NCBI GenBank assembly: GCA_011947345.1
Contig: JAAVTG010000440.1
Location: forward strand, 1 to 64,000
DNA length: 64,000 nt
Source of the DNA: Phytophthora quininea
Taxonomy: Eukaryota > Oomycota > Peronosporomycetes > Peronosporales > Peronosporaceae
Direction of reading: 5' to 3'
The translations under genes and the position numbers were made by a program. The notes beneath the pieces are model-generated. The model was not told the DNA's origin and did no database searches. It saw only the letters and a list, made by a program, of their open reading frames with translations. Positions 53,152 to 64,000 of the stretch are shown here, piece by piece. Numbering within the stretch: position 1 is the stretch's first letter; each line of letters starts with the position of its first letter.

Positions 53152-54794
53152 ATTGCGTTAGTGGATGAGTTAGTAGAGAAGACGTATCGGATGGTGGAAG
53201 ACTTTTACGACTACGATGGACGCACGGCATACGTGTTCACTGCAGACCACGGAATGGGCTTGAAAGGTGCTCACGGTGACGGCGATCCGGCGAATACTCG
53301 CACGCCTCTGGTTGTTTGGGGCGCAGGTGTGCAGGGACCAACTGTTGTTAACAGGGAGGGAAAAGGGTTTGATATTGATCTGCCAACACAGTCACGAGCA
53401 CAGGTACGAGCTCAGTTACAGGCACAGGAAGAGCAGGAACAGGCTGCAGTCGGTGAATGGGGAGCGTTGGACAAATTAGTGAGAAAGGATGTGATGCAAG
53501 CAGATGTGGCCCCACTTATCAGCGCGCTGTTGGGGTTACCTTACCCACGTAATTCCGTTGGCGTACTGCCGTTTTCGTACCTTGCGAAAGGAGCGTACCG
53601 TGCAAATGCGGTGCGGTCCAATGCACAGCAGTTATACCTTCACGCTTTACGGAAGGAGCAGGAGAAGCGGTCGCGTACGCTGCTGCGATTTGTTCCGTAC
53701 GGTCCATTCCGTGACCGAGTCCCTGAGCTCTCCCGGGAGCTTGCACATGGTTACGAAGCGGCTATTCAAAATGATGAAACATTCAACAGCTACGAACGTG
53801 TGGAAGTGCTGAGTCAGGAGCTGATTGAAATCTGTCTGGCCACGCTAGAGTATTTCCAGAGATACGACTGGTTCTTCTTGTTCAGTATCGTTGTGTTGGG
53901 TTATATTGGGTGGATGGTTGTCGTTGGTGTGGCGTATCTACATCCCAGAGACTTTAGTGTAGCTTGGTTACTCGGAGTGCATGGCAAGCAGCTGGATATA
54001 AAGCTGTGTACTACGATATTTGCGGTTTTTATCTATCTGGCGCTTGAAGGATCCCCACAACGTACTATTTGTACGTCTTGTTCCCACTACTTTTTGGCAT
54101 CTTTGCCTGGAACCACAGAGACTTGATCCGTGACGCGTGGGCTTTTAATGCAGACAATAACCGTGCCACAACTGGGTGGAAGTGGTGGGCAGAACGCATT
54201 TTGATTGTCATGTGTTTGGAGCTTGTCGTCATGGGCTACGAACGTCAAGAGATCTTTGGGGTACTTTTCTCGTTGTTAGCGCTGTGGCCACTGGTCGGCA
54301 GATCTGCGAGCAATGACCAAAATGAAAGTGAAGATGCTCGTTGGTCTGGGAAGTTCCCATCACCAAGTCGGTGTTGGTCGGTTAGTTGTTTGCTCATCTC
54401 AGTGTTCCCGTATTTACCAGCTGAGTACGGCGAGCACACGGCACTGGTGAATATTGGGGCTCTTCTAACCTTGTTATTTGCTGGTGTTGTGTCGAGTTTG
54501 ACCACCTCCAACCAGCAAAACATTTGGACAAACCCGTCTTTCATCGTAAGCACAGCACCATTAGTACTATCGATTGCTACGCTTCATGGCACGATGCAGT
54601 ACTTGGACGGAAAGCGTAGCAAGTCACCCTGCTTGCTCACAGCTGCCAACTGGGCGTTGTCTGCTGGGCCGCTAGTGCCCAAGTCAGCATTAACGCTAGT
54701 GTACGTGGACCTGTACGCGATTAATGGTATTCTTGCGTATGAAGACTCATATGGAGTTATAGATCGAGAATTTGGCCCTTTGAAAAAGCTATAG
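53152..54794 (+). pseudogene. PIG-N, C-terminal part (copy B)
   Basis: Continues the host gene after the transposon. Here the region frameshifted in copy A is intact (EDFYDYDGRTAYVFTADHG). Instead a missing C near 54,056 (four C, five in copy A) shifts the frame within the second membrane segment region, and a second frame carries the rest to the stop at 54,794. With the N-terminal part, the coding capacity is about 780 residues, short of the usual PIG-N length, and the last transmembrane helices are absent. Confidence 0.88.
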
Positions 54795-54980
54795 GGCAGG
54801 CAAACTGAAGGTGTTGCGATCCAACGTCATATCTGTACGTCATCAAACCGAGGGAGTCTGACAAGAGGCAAACAGCAGCCCTGCACTGTCGACAGGCATT
54901 ACGCATTTTCGCCAAATGTTTGCCAGTACCTGCAGGCAAATGGCGGCATTTGACAGGCGAAAGTTTCGGTCCTGGGAATC

Positions 54981-55455
54981 CTATTTTCGGCAGATTCTGG
55001 CAGTATTTTCCAAATACCCGCAGGTTAAGATAAATTCCCCAAGTTTATTCTTTCTGACACTTCTTTCCAGCAAAGCATGTTTTCGTCTGTTTGTCGGCAC
55101 CAGTTGTCCCCGAAAAGCATTCTTCGCCGTAAAGTGGTTAGACCATTGCTCGTACTTCTGCACTACTGGGTCTGTCGGGGCGTACGTGTAGAACTTATTG
55201 CCCTTCGCATCGATGGACGCCCTGACCTTCATCCTGGCAAGAAACGAGTCCTTATTTCCCTCTCTAAAGCAAATCGACTATCTCTGCGTTGGTCCGGCGT
55301 TCAGACTTGGCGGTTGCAAACTTGACTCCAAATTACTTAACATGTCCCCTCTCATCACTGTCGTCATCGTCCGTGACTCGAAGCGAGCACTGATCAACGT
55401 TTCCGGCGAATGCCGTGGCGAAGAACACGACCATCAACAGGTATAACGTGCGCAT
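54981..55455 (-). pseudogene. Decayed RxLR effector gene 1 (copy B)
   Basis: Counterpart of 3,539-4,014 with the same Met, the same CSLR in place of RSLR and the same early stop. One C fewer near 55,258 alters the frame in the middle relative to copy A. Confidence 0.7.
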
Positions 55456-56259
55456 GACGGTTAAAAGGAGAAACAGTCTGCAGTGCTAGCAGGAAAATTC
55501 AGGAGTAAATTATCACCGTTTGCCTCCACATTCGATATCTACAGCGCCAAACACCGCGCCAATTACTGCCAGAGCTAACATCTAGAGCCATGCACTGAGT
55601 TGTCATGCCGCCAGCGCCTCGCAGCTTCTGAAAATACTAAATTCTTTGGAATTTGCTGTTCAACTATGTGGCAGTTTGTGGTGGGTTTGGTTCATAACGG
55701 CACCCATCGCTCCGCGTGACTGTTGGAGACGACGGCGCTGAATGCGGGCAGCCTCCATGCTGCGACCAAGAATGGTGTAAACGCTAAAACCAAGCTGAAG
55801 CAAGTCAAGGACGACACCAAGCGGGCACGGACGGACTACCAGGCTCTGGGCTGGAATAAGTCGTGACACCGTTTTCGCCCAGATGGGGTCAAGCCTTTGA
55901 CCATCGGCGCAAAACGCATCAAGACTTACAATCCGAAAGAAACGAGGAGCTGGTTCGCTACCACAATACGGCATATTGGCCGGAGGCTGACACAAAAACA
56001 ACAGGTCGTTACGAGCTAAAACATCTCGCACAAAATAATTATATCACCCTATTTCGTTGACTGCTGCTGTGTGGATAATAATGCAAGCTCGCACTGTTTC
56101 CATTAACAACACTTTACTAGTAGTATTAATTATCACTCAGCAAATGGTCGTGTTAAAGCAGGACACGGTTTGGATCCCTCAACCGTAGAGCGAAAGTTAC
56201 AAGGTAGATGAACGAGAAGCCGTCAAATTGTTAATCAACCGCTTTCTGAAGTCCGAAGA
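55456..56259. other. Spacer between decayed effector genes (copy B)
   Basis: Counterpart of 4,015-4,818; no gene recognised. Confidence 0.4.
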
Positions 56260-56689
56260 TCACTGTTTGGTCTTGTGCACGACATCGTACCAGTGATGGT
56301 ACCTCTGCACCCATGGTTCATCGAAGTCGTAGACATTGCGGCCATGGAGATTCGTGGACAATGGCTTGACGCCGACCCTGGCGAGAATCGATTCTTCGCT
56401 TTCACCCTTTTGATGGAATCGAGCATGTTGACCTCCGCATTGAACTCTTTGATTTTTGCCTTCACGGCTTGGTACGCTGCTTGGCCCATCGACTTGCCTA
56501 CTTGGTACCCTCCTTGGACACTCGACTTGGCTGCTTGGTATTTGGCGTTCAGGCTCTCCATGCTGGGCAATCCCTCTCTTCGCTGTCGTCGTCGCCAGCG
56601 ACTCGAAGCGAGCGTCGCTCGGTGCTTCCGGCGAAGGCCGTGGCGAAGAGCACGACCATGGCAATGGTCAGCAGGTGGAACGCGCGCAT
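56260..56689 (-). pseudogene. Decayed RxLR effector gene 2 (copy B)
   Basis: Counterpart of 4,819-5,248, identical by eye including both frameshifts after the EER motif. Shared breaks mean these two frameshifts are not independent errors. Confidence 0.85.
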
Positions 56690-56729
56690 GGGTCTTGAGA
56701 TGTAGTAGTGGTTCGTGACGTTGGCTGGT

Positions 56730-56745
56730 GAATTGAAGAATGAGG
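56730..56745 (-). promoter_or_regulatory. Oomycete initiator-like core promoter (copy B)
   Basis: Minus-strand CCTCATTCTTCAATTC, 41 bp upstream of the Met at 56,689. Confidence 0.7.
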
Positions 56746-57500
56746 CCTTTGATACCAGTGCCGAACTGTTAACGGGATACAATTCATGTTTGTCGACAGC
56801 CGCGATTTGCGTGCACCGAACAGGATCTGCCACGGGAAGAGGAATGCGGTGAGTATACTCGAAACTATCTTCGTCGATGAGCGCGTGCAACCTGTAGCCG
56901 TCGTGAATGATGCTGCGGTTCGTAGCGAATTCCAGTGGCCAAGACCCGACGAAAGGATGCATTGACAGGCTCTCAATCCATGGACAGAGCTCTTCACTAC
57001 AGTAATGTGTTTATGATGCTCCAATGTTATCATTCGACTACGTGTTTCCCCGGCAGACCTGGACCTGGTCCTGGAACTCCACATTAACCGTATAAAAGCT
57101 GTCGAGCTCAGCATTGGGATTTGCTGGTCACGAATCACTAACGTATTGTTTTAGATTAGCATTGGCAGTTGCAAGTTGGCGGTGGAAGATGGAGGTTAGT
57201 TATGGCGGTGATGCACGTGCACGACGGTGGCGACCATTCACGAACTCCCCATGCCATCAACATCTCTGCCCAAGAAGTACGTCCGGCTCACTCCTTTCCA
57301 AAAGAAAAGTGATCGCTTTCAATCGGTCAGAAGCTGAAGCTATTAACAAAATATCATTACGTTGACGTCACGTCGCAGTCTTTATGGCCCCACCTTTCCA
57401 GATTCGCCGAGGAAATGTGATTTCGAGTCAGTGCTGACATACACTTTCGACTCAGCAGCTGGCGCTGGCAACAGAATGTCCCTGTTCTGAATACAATACT

Positions 57501-57775
57501 TTACGTTCCAAGTGACAAGGGCCTCCTGGTGGTCCAGTGGGTTGTGTATACAACTCACGAAGTTCATCCCTCCGGTTGGGGTTCGAGTCCCTGCGGGGCT
57601 GCCGGGCCAAGGGCCTACAGAAAACATCCAGAAGAATGGAAATGACTAACTTCGCCTTCAAATATCCCAATCAAATTCAATCATCATTCAACACATCAGA
57701 TTTCAGAATAACAAAGACCCCCAACCATACGAACAACCAGGAAACAAGTTAAGCATCTCTTACGTTCCAAGTGAC
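57501..57775 (+). mobile_element. tRNA-derived SINE (copy B)
   Basis: Insert 57,517-57,759 with the TSD at 57,501-57,516 and 57,760-57,775. One G fewer than copy A just after the B box. Confidence 0.85.
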
Positions 57776-57901
57776 TAAACAATACCGGGCCCGTTTACGT
57801 CAGCCACCTAAGGGACCGATCAAAGTCTTATTTCTGATCCTCCGTATATTCATTCCGGGATTTGAATCGCTCACTCAATGTTTGTAATGTCCGTCATTGG
57901 G

Positions 57902-58287
57902 AACTCACGCCACAGAAGAAGAAATTTAAGTTGATTAACCAGTCGGATAAACCGTTTTTCTAGCTACGATCGTATGCTACTTAGTCGTTCTGCTGCTTAG
58001 TTTCGTGGAATCCAAACGTGACTTGCTGGTAGTGTGTTTCGCGGCGCAGGTGGGTCAAAGCCTAACTTCTCCAGAACAGAGGTTACAATTTTGTCGTCAA
58101 TCCCAAGCTCCGCTGAATGGTGATTGATGAACAGACAGTGTCGTCGAAAAGAGGACATCACATTTTGGACGCTTGGTATTTCAGCTGTAGTTTCACGGAA
58201 TAGTATGTCGTTTCTCAATCTCCACGTAGCATGGAACGCGATCGCAGTGTGGACTCGCCACAGTAGCAGGAAAACTCACGCCACAGA
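57902..58287 (-). mobile_element. 5'-truncated LINE insertion (copy B)
   Basis: Insert 57,917-58,272 with AACTCACGCCACAGA at both sides; same insertion as at 6,462-6,847. Confidence 0.75.
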
Positions 58288-59725
58288 ACTGCGCTACGTT
58301 TTCGGTTTTCTGCTCCAGGTCTGACACCAGCTATGCATACAAGCGAGCAGATCTCGTTGGTCTCCTCCTTCTTTACCAATGTCCACGCCGCAAAACTCCG
58401 TTTAAATAAAATGCCTGGAAGTTTTGTCCGCGAATTCCACCGCCGCCAAAGATATAATACTTTCCTTGTCTTTATTGTTGCGTAAGTCTGTAGAGATGGA
58501 TCGAAAGATGCCGGTCCGCTGGACACAAAGACATCCCTCTGGGATTTCAGACAAATTTCATCCTGGTATTTTTACACTACGATTCCGGAAAAATATAAAC
58601 AGCATATATTTTTACATTTGCCTAACCCAAGGAGATCATTTTTCGTTGTAGTAGGTCGAAATCTAATTTTACCAAAAAGATGTGAGTCGTTAAACTATGT
58701 CAATACATCCTGTCATGTTATAAACTTGGGCTACGCGAATACTAAGAGATTTTTTAAATCCTGGTACCGGTGATATGCTTTTTCGGCATCTAGCGCGAAA
58801 GCTTTGCAGCCGCGTCATCTCCCCTCGTGGATATGCGAGAATATTGGCGGGTTGGCAGCAGTGTTGGTAAAACTATGGTTACATAAAACCAGTCGCGCCA
58901 AATACACCAGGCTGGTGTGGCGCTTCGTGGTTTAACTGAGGTATAGTTGAGGCTGCAGCATTTCGTGTTTGAGTTGTGTAACAATCTCAGTGGAGAGCTG
59001 TCATCTGAGCTCGTTATCTGCTACTCGCGCGCCGCACAGGAGTCTTGCTCCACCACGCGGAGAAGCCGCCATCAAGCATATCCAGGCACTTGGAATTCCT
59101 GATGTAGGTCTGCCGGGCGTCATCGTGTACTGCATCATAGCAGGATTCAGCAATATCTTTACACTAGGCGAAGAGAAAGTCAAGCTCGAAGGAGCTGGCT
59201 TCACCAAGAAGTGCGCGTTGGTCGTTAATGGCGGTCCGCTTGGCTTCGAGGCTGCCAACGGCACTAGTGCTGTGGAGGCGGTGGTGATGACGACATCGTC
59301 GTAATTGACCACGAACCGTTTGTTTTCCTTCTCCACACCATCATCCAGATGCATGGGTAGTGATGTCTTGTTTAAGGTGTCGACTAGTGTGAAGCAGCAG
59401 TTATGTGGTTTTTGGTGTACAAGTTGGGCGGTGCGAGCTTGAACTTCTCGATGTTTAGGCGCTCAAAGTACTCGGACAACTACTCGCGATTGTACTGCTG
59501 AATGCCCTCCTTGTCGACTAAGACGTTGGCGCAGCGCTTGGCGGTGTCGTAGGTCTTTAAGCGCACGAGGAAGCGGCGGACATACGGTTGCCGACCACTA
59601 CGACGACTTCCTTGCGAGAGAGTTCGCCCATGGTGCTATTTTGAATATTCGGTGACTGTGACCAAATGAAGGAACGATCTTCGAGCCCCAGTGGCGGCGC
59701 ATCTTTTTGAATGAGGGTGCGATGT
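58288..59725. other. Copy B spacer and unrecognised coding-like remnants
   Basis: Counterpart of 6,848-8,286. One T fewer near 58,752; otherwise as described for copy A. Confidence 0.35.
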
Positions 59726-60129
59726 ATGCGAAATGCTCTACTGAATGAAGTGACTCGACATTTGCCGGACAGGATGGTGCTTTTTAGCTAGATTTATCGC
59801 GGTGGCACCTCGAACGTGGGGCTTGAGGAGTTTGCGGCGTTCATGACTGTCGGAGCACCGACTCACCAAAGACGAAGCAACATGTTTCCTACGCATCTGG
59901 ACCTGCACGGAGACGGCTTTTGTCTCTGGATAATTTCTGCGCTGCTGAACTAAGCCAACCTGCACAACCACCGACAACGGAGATTGCCAAGCACATCTAT
60001 TAAGTGTTCGCCATGTTAAACCTCGGCCAGGACGGACGTTTGACCCAGGAGGACCTGACCGCGTTGGCGCCGGTCCAAAGCAGCACCATGCACGAGCACA
60101 ATTACACCCGTTTCGGCCCTTCACGAAGT
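59726..60129 (+). pseudogene. EF-hand protein remnant (copy B)
   Basis: Counterpart of 8,287-8,690 with both calcium-loop patterns and the same stops. Confidence 0.45.
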
Positions 60130-60387
60130 GGCTGAGGGTTCATGAAATGCCACACTTCCAACAAGTGCACAAGTATGATCATCGGTTAGCAGAATTTGGA
60201 AGCACATTCGATTCAAGTAAATTGAACCTGGTTGTGCGGAGCTGTATGTGTCTGCTTGCATAATTCTTGTAGATTAACTTTAGCCCTCGTAAATTTTTCA
60301 GGACAGTCGGTTCTTGCGGAAACCTGTCCACAAGGTGAGGGTTGATTGGGAATGGCTGGGTGTTTGCTGCCGGGATTTCCTCTTTTG

Positions 60388-61909
60388 CTAACGCCGCGAT
60401 GTTTTTGACCATATCGTCGAATTTTTCTGCCTGATTCTTTCATCTGTCTCGCTCCTGCTGAGTTCAACGTCATCGGAATTGCTGCATATCGCGTTGGCGT
60501 GGTTGCCAAGACGGGTAGCACTAAAGTTTTCGCTAACATCACATGAACAGCCCATGTTTGAGGTGGAGCCTCCATCATTTCCGTGACTTTCGCTGGGACC
60601 ACCGGGATCAACATTATCTGTTTGTAAATCCTGAGAGATATTTAAGCGAGAGAAGACATCTATCCAGTGTTCGAACGCAGCTTCAAATGCGTCATCGTTG
60701 CTATCGTCGTCTGATTCATCGTGTTCTCGCTCGAACCGGTTATCACGTACACTTCTGCGCTCTTCGGGATGCGTAAGCCTTTTCATGGTCGAAGTTGTAG
60801 AAGTATCTATGCTGTTGGTGGAAAAATCTAAGTCACGAACGTATTTTCGAACTACGGCCACGTTCTTCACCTTCTCCGCGCTCAATCGATTTCGTTTTGC
60901 TGTTTGAATAAGTGCTAGCTCGCTAAAGTATCTCTCACAAGTTACTGTGTTGGCAGCAATAGACAGAACTACAATTGAAACCTCCGGCAGCTTGCTGCGG
61001 TGCATATCCACCTGCACGAATCGCCAAAAGCCTTGGATGGTGCCCACTGTTTTAAACGGTGGCGCATCAATTTCATCCTGCAGCCATTTCACCATATCTG
61101 TGAACAAGTTGGAAGTGTCAGTGTGATGATGGCCTTGCGCATGCAGGCATCTGATGCAGCTCACCAAAACCGCAGCCAGCTCCTTCGGCAGGATCGGCGT
61201 CGTCGCCACCAGAACACGCAGCTGAAGGACGCTTACGCAAGGTCGGCTGTTGGGTTCGACTTGCGTGCTCAAGTCTACTGCAACAGCAACAGCTCTTCCT
61301 GGACGGCCTTGGTGGCCGGCGAGAGCGACTACGAGTTAGTTTAGCAACCTCACTTTGCAACTTGCTTCAAGAGCGACAAGCAACTACCAAATACACGTTG
61401 GCTTACGGGAGTTCCAGCTCCCAATTCGTGAGCACGTCACAGTCAGGCCCAATTAAGCGACGATAGTAGCATGCAATCCGACACATCGACGACACTTTCG
61501 TCATGGGGGCCTTCTCAAAAGTTGCTGCCGCGTTTCGAGAGTGAGGGGATGGAGAAATAATTTCAGCTGCATTAGTGGTTGCTCGCACAGGTACCAATAC
61601 TTTTCAGCCGATTTAGAAAGGTTAACGTTGCTGTCCTTGGCAGCGGCAAACGATGAATAAATGTCGAGGGAGCAAATCACTACATCGGCCAAAGTGTTCT
61701 CGTTGCGTTGCAACTTCAGGGAAGCGTACGCAAAAGGCCGAATAACTTGCTATGCCTCGACCAACGCTTCCCAAAAATAATCTTCACTAAACACCTTCAA
61801 TTCAGAAGGAAGACCAGTATCTCGAAACGTGTATGCTAGAACTTGCAGCGATCTACGAACTCGCTGCAAACAACCGAAGCAACCTTGCATATTATTCCAA
61901 CGTGTCTCC
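60388..61909 (-). pseudogene. hAT-family transposase, C-terminal half (copy B)
   Basis: Counterpart of 8,949-10,470. Run-length differences near 61,505-61,517 change the local frame in the segment after LFLHP. The substitution noted near 60,300 lies just downstream of this gene. Confidence 0.75.
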
Positions 61910-63865
61910 CCGATAGGTGCTCTGCCATCATTTCGTTGATGCGCCAGATGTTCTCGTTCGTGGGAGCCAGAATGACTCGTTCCGTGAAGTAGTCGTCCTA
62001 GAGGTTCGTCGCTTCCACGCCAGGGTACACCGCATCGATCAGAGCGTCAGATCGTGCCCATAGTAGTCGCATACGACTGGTACATCGTTTTCTTCCTGTA
62101 GAGGTGGAAGAAGTGCAAAGCTGGGGCAGTCTCCTCCTCTTTGTGGCTCCGTTCTGTCCGGAATAAGACACATGTCCCGCGGTAAACTGATGTCGTCCTC
62201 GTCAATTTCACTGTTCATGGGAAAGCCCTCGCCGATTTCAAGAAGAAAGCTCGAGAACCCCTCGATCTCAGCTGCGCTCTGAGTGTCGCGCGCCGTCTGC
62301 ACTCTCATGTTTTCAGAAAGCAGCAGGGGAGTGAGGTCTGTCCACAGCGTAGATGACGTGAAGCAAGCCTTAACCGTCTCAACGCGAGAACCGTTCTTAA
62401 CCACAGGAAGAATCTGGCGGAAGTCCCCACTGAACACGATGATCTTGCCCCCAAACGGCTTGTCATTGCGCACAATGTCACGGAACGTCCTGTCCACAGC
62501 CTCGAAACAGAATCTGTTCATCATGGCGGCCTCGTCCCAAATGACCAGACTGCCCCGCAGATCAACGTAGCCTGTGAGATACCTCTCTTGATGTTGCAGG
62601 TAGATGTGTCGTCCAATTTGATTGGGATCTTGAATGTTGAATGCTGTGCGACCGCCCACTAGAAGTTTGGCAGCCTCTCCACTTGAAGCAACCGCAATTG
62701 CAGACTTTCCATCGAGACGGACACGCGCCAACAGCTGCTCCAATAAGAGAGACTTCCCTGTATCACCGGGTTCATCGAGGAAAAACAGCGCAGGACCACT
62801 CCCACCAGTTGGCGTGTAGGCCACTGCTCCGTTAATGGTCTGCCCCGACTCAACAGCTTCCATCACTGCCTCGGAAACTCGCTGCTGGCCCTCGTTCAAA
62901 GACGACCTCAAGGTTGCCGTCCGTTTCAACTGCTCCTCAGTGTAGTCCAGATCGTCGGCCGCCAAGGCAACCACAGCGGTTTCTACGATGCGCTCAACGT
63001 CTCTGTAGTCGTCAAGCGGCGGGAGCTGGAAGTTTCCCAAAGTCTTGCTATTCGACGCAAGCACCTTCTCGATGGCCAGAAGTGTTAGATACTCAACACG
63101 TCTGTCTTCGGCATTTGCTTCGAGGCGCCTTAGACAGTGCCCCTTGAATTTCGTCCATAGAGCAGATGCATCGCTTGGCATGGGATAGGCCAAAATGACA
63201 CCAAAGAGCTGCCTGAGCTGATACGGCATCTGGAATCCATTCGCCTCAGTACCGCGCTGTTTCCACTCCTGTCGTTGTCGAGGCATCCTGTAGCTTGCGC
63301 AGCCGCCTTGAAGGTAGGCAACTGAACTTCCACGGTGCGCAGGTCTTCGAAGCATGGTGGCCCCCGTGATGTAGCACAACATCAAACGGAGGTAGTAAAA
63401 CTCCTCGTCCCTTGGACTCACGTGCATGATACGGCCCAGGCTGGGAGCATATTTCTTATAACGCACCCAGCACTTCTGTTTCTTCTCCCATATGTACTTT
63501 GTCGGAATTTCCATGTACAACATGGTGCCAGCAACATCGGGCTCATCTTGACAGATGTGGAAAAACGCTGTCAATGTTGTGCGCTCTCCACGGTTGATGA
63601 GATAACGGAGATTCGCATCTGTGGCACCCTCACGAAACATAGCAGAGCTCTGGCCGGGAAGATGGATGTGCAACTTCACAACACTGTGGGTAGAGCCATT
63701 GGTCGGGTGCTTGTAGAGCCGCATACACGACTCGACAGGGCAGATGTAACGGCCCATTTGGTACAACAGGATTTCGTTCACAGCCTCCTCCCCTATCTCA
63801 AGCGTCACCGTAGCGCCATCCGAGCTCTCGTAGACGTACTTGACAGCCCTATTTGACGTACACAC
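61910..63865 (-). pseudogene. Helitron 1 PIF1-like helicase (copy B)
   Basis: One 608-codon frame (63,865-62,039) covers what copy A splits in two. It includes the end of the Rep (KYVYESSDG in the place of the Rep tyrosine motif, about 63,825-63,850), the linker and all helicase motifs (EPGDTGKSLLLEQLL, VIWDEAAMMNR, FSGDFRQILPVV). A run-length change near 62,140 ends the frame earlier than in copy A. Confidence 0.85.
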
Positions 63866-64000
63866 TTCGATGTTGATGTGGCAATTGTACTTCTGCGACA
63901 GGTACGGGTTATACGAAATAACCTACTGGTTCACTGTGGCGTTGTCCTACCTGGAGTTTTTATGCTTGAGCTCACCCGCCTCATGTCGGCGACTCTTGTA
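61910..64000 (-). mobile_element. Helitron 1 (copy B), cut by the window edge
   Basis: Helicase part and the start of the Rep linker. Whether the whole Helitron is duplicated cannot be told, because the window ends here. Confidence 0.85.

Larger units (their letters stand above)
51436..64000. repeat. Copy B of the large direct duplication
   Basis: Counterpart of 1-12,567. The match may extend past the right edge of the window. To the left the only overlap with copy A is limited by the window start, so the 5' boundary is also unknown. Confidence 0.97.

Overview
The window is eukaryotic DNA that looks like a repeat-rich region of an oomycete genome of Phytophthora type. The evidence is a secreted RxLR-dEER effector gene with decayed relatives, an oomycete-style initiator (Inr/FPR-like) upstream of effector start codons, short GT-AG introns of about 55-68 bp with CTAAC branch points, a split PIG-N gene (GPI-anchor ethanolamine phosphate transferase), and a dense mix of Helitrons, PIF/Harbinger, hAT, MULE, Tc1/mariner, LINE, SINE and LTR-like remnants. 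There is no bacterial-style gene organisation and no CRISPR array.

Layout. Positions 1-12,567 (copy A) and 51,436-64,000 (copy B) are the same sequence in direct orientation, about 51.43 kb apart. By eye they differ almost only by one- to few-base indels, mostly in homopolymers. The shared unit holds, in order: the right part of a PIF/Harbinger transposon, the C-terminal part of PIG-N, two decayed RxLR genes (minus strand), a tRNA-derived SINE, a 5'-truncated LINE, an EF-hand pseudogene, a truncated hAT transposase and the helicase part of a Helitron. In copy B the left flank is visible: the PIG-N N-terminal half (49,643-50,350) runs straight into the transposon, which is bounded by a 3-bp target duplication. 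A third, more diverged relative (copy C, about 45,790-49,510) holds an intact RxLR gene, the same SINE insertion and a MULE-like element.

Between the copies: the rest of Helitron 1 (to about 15,480, minus); an internally deleted Tc1/mariner element with 30-bp inverted repeats (17,390-18,244); LTR-like, motif-saturated DNA (18.6-20.0 kb); an unrecognised minus-strand coding remnant (21.5-22.7 kb); a second Helitron family in three decayed copies (22.8-24.7 kb plus; 26.2-29.9 kb minus; 31.7-37.6 kb plus) with another LTR-like block between the first two; broken host-like genes (37.6-39.7 kb); a small putative spliced gene (40.6-41.3 kb); a split SANT/DUF6818-like transposon protein (41.8-43.4 kb); an intact but strikingly divergent histone H4 (43,797-44,123); and a LINE fragment (44.3-44.9 kb).

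Few genes look intact: the RxLR effector at 45,788-46,183, the H4-like gene, and the small zinc-finger ORF in the MULE-like element. PIG-N carries a transposon in its coding sequence plus a single-base frameshift that lies at a different place in each copy. Most other coding sequence is transposon-derived and broken. The number and homopolymer context of the breaks suggest that some are sequencing errors in a long-read assembly rather than real mutations. All family assignments come from reading motifs and were not checked against a database.
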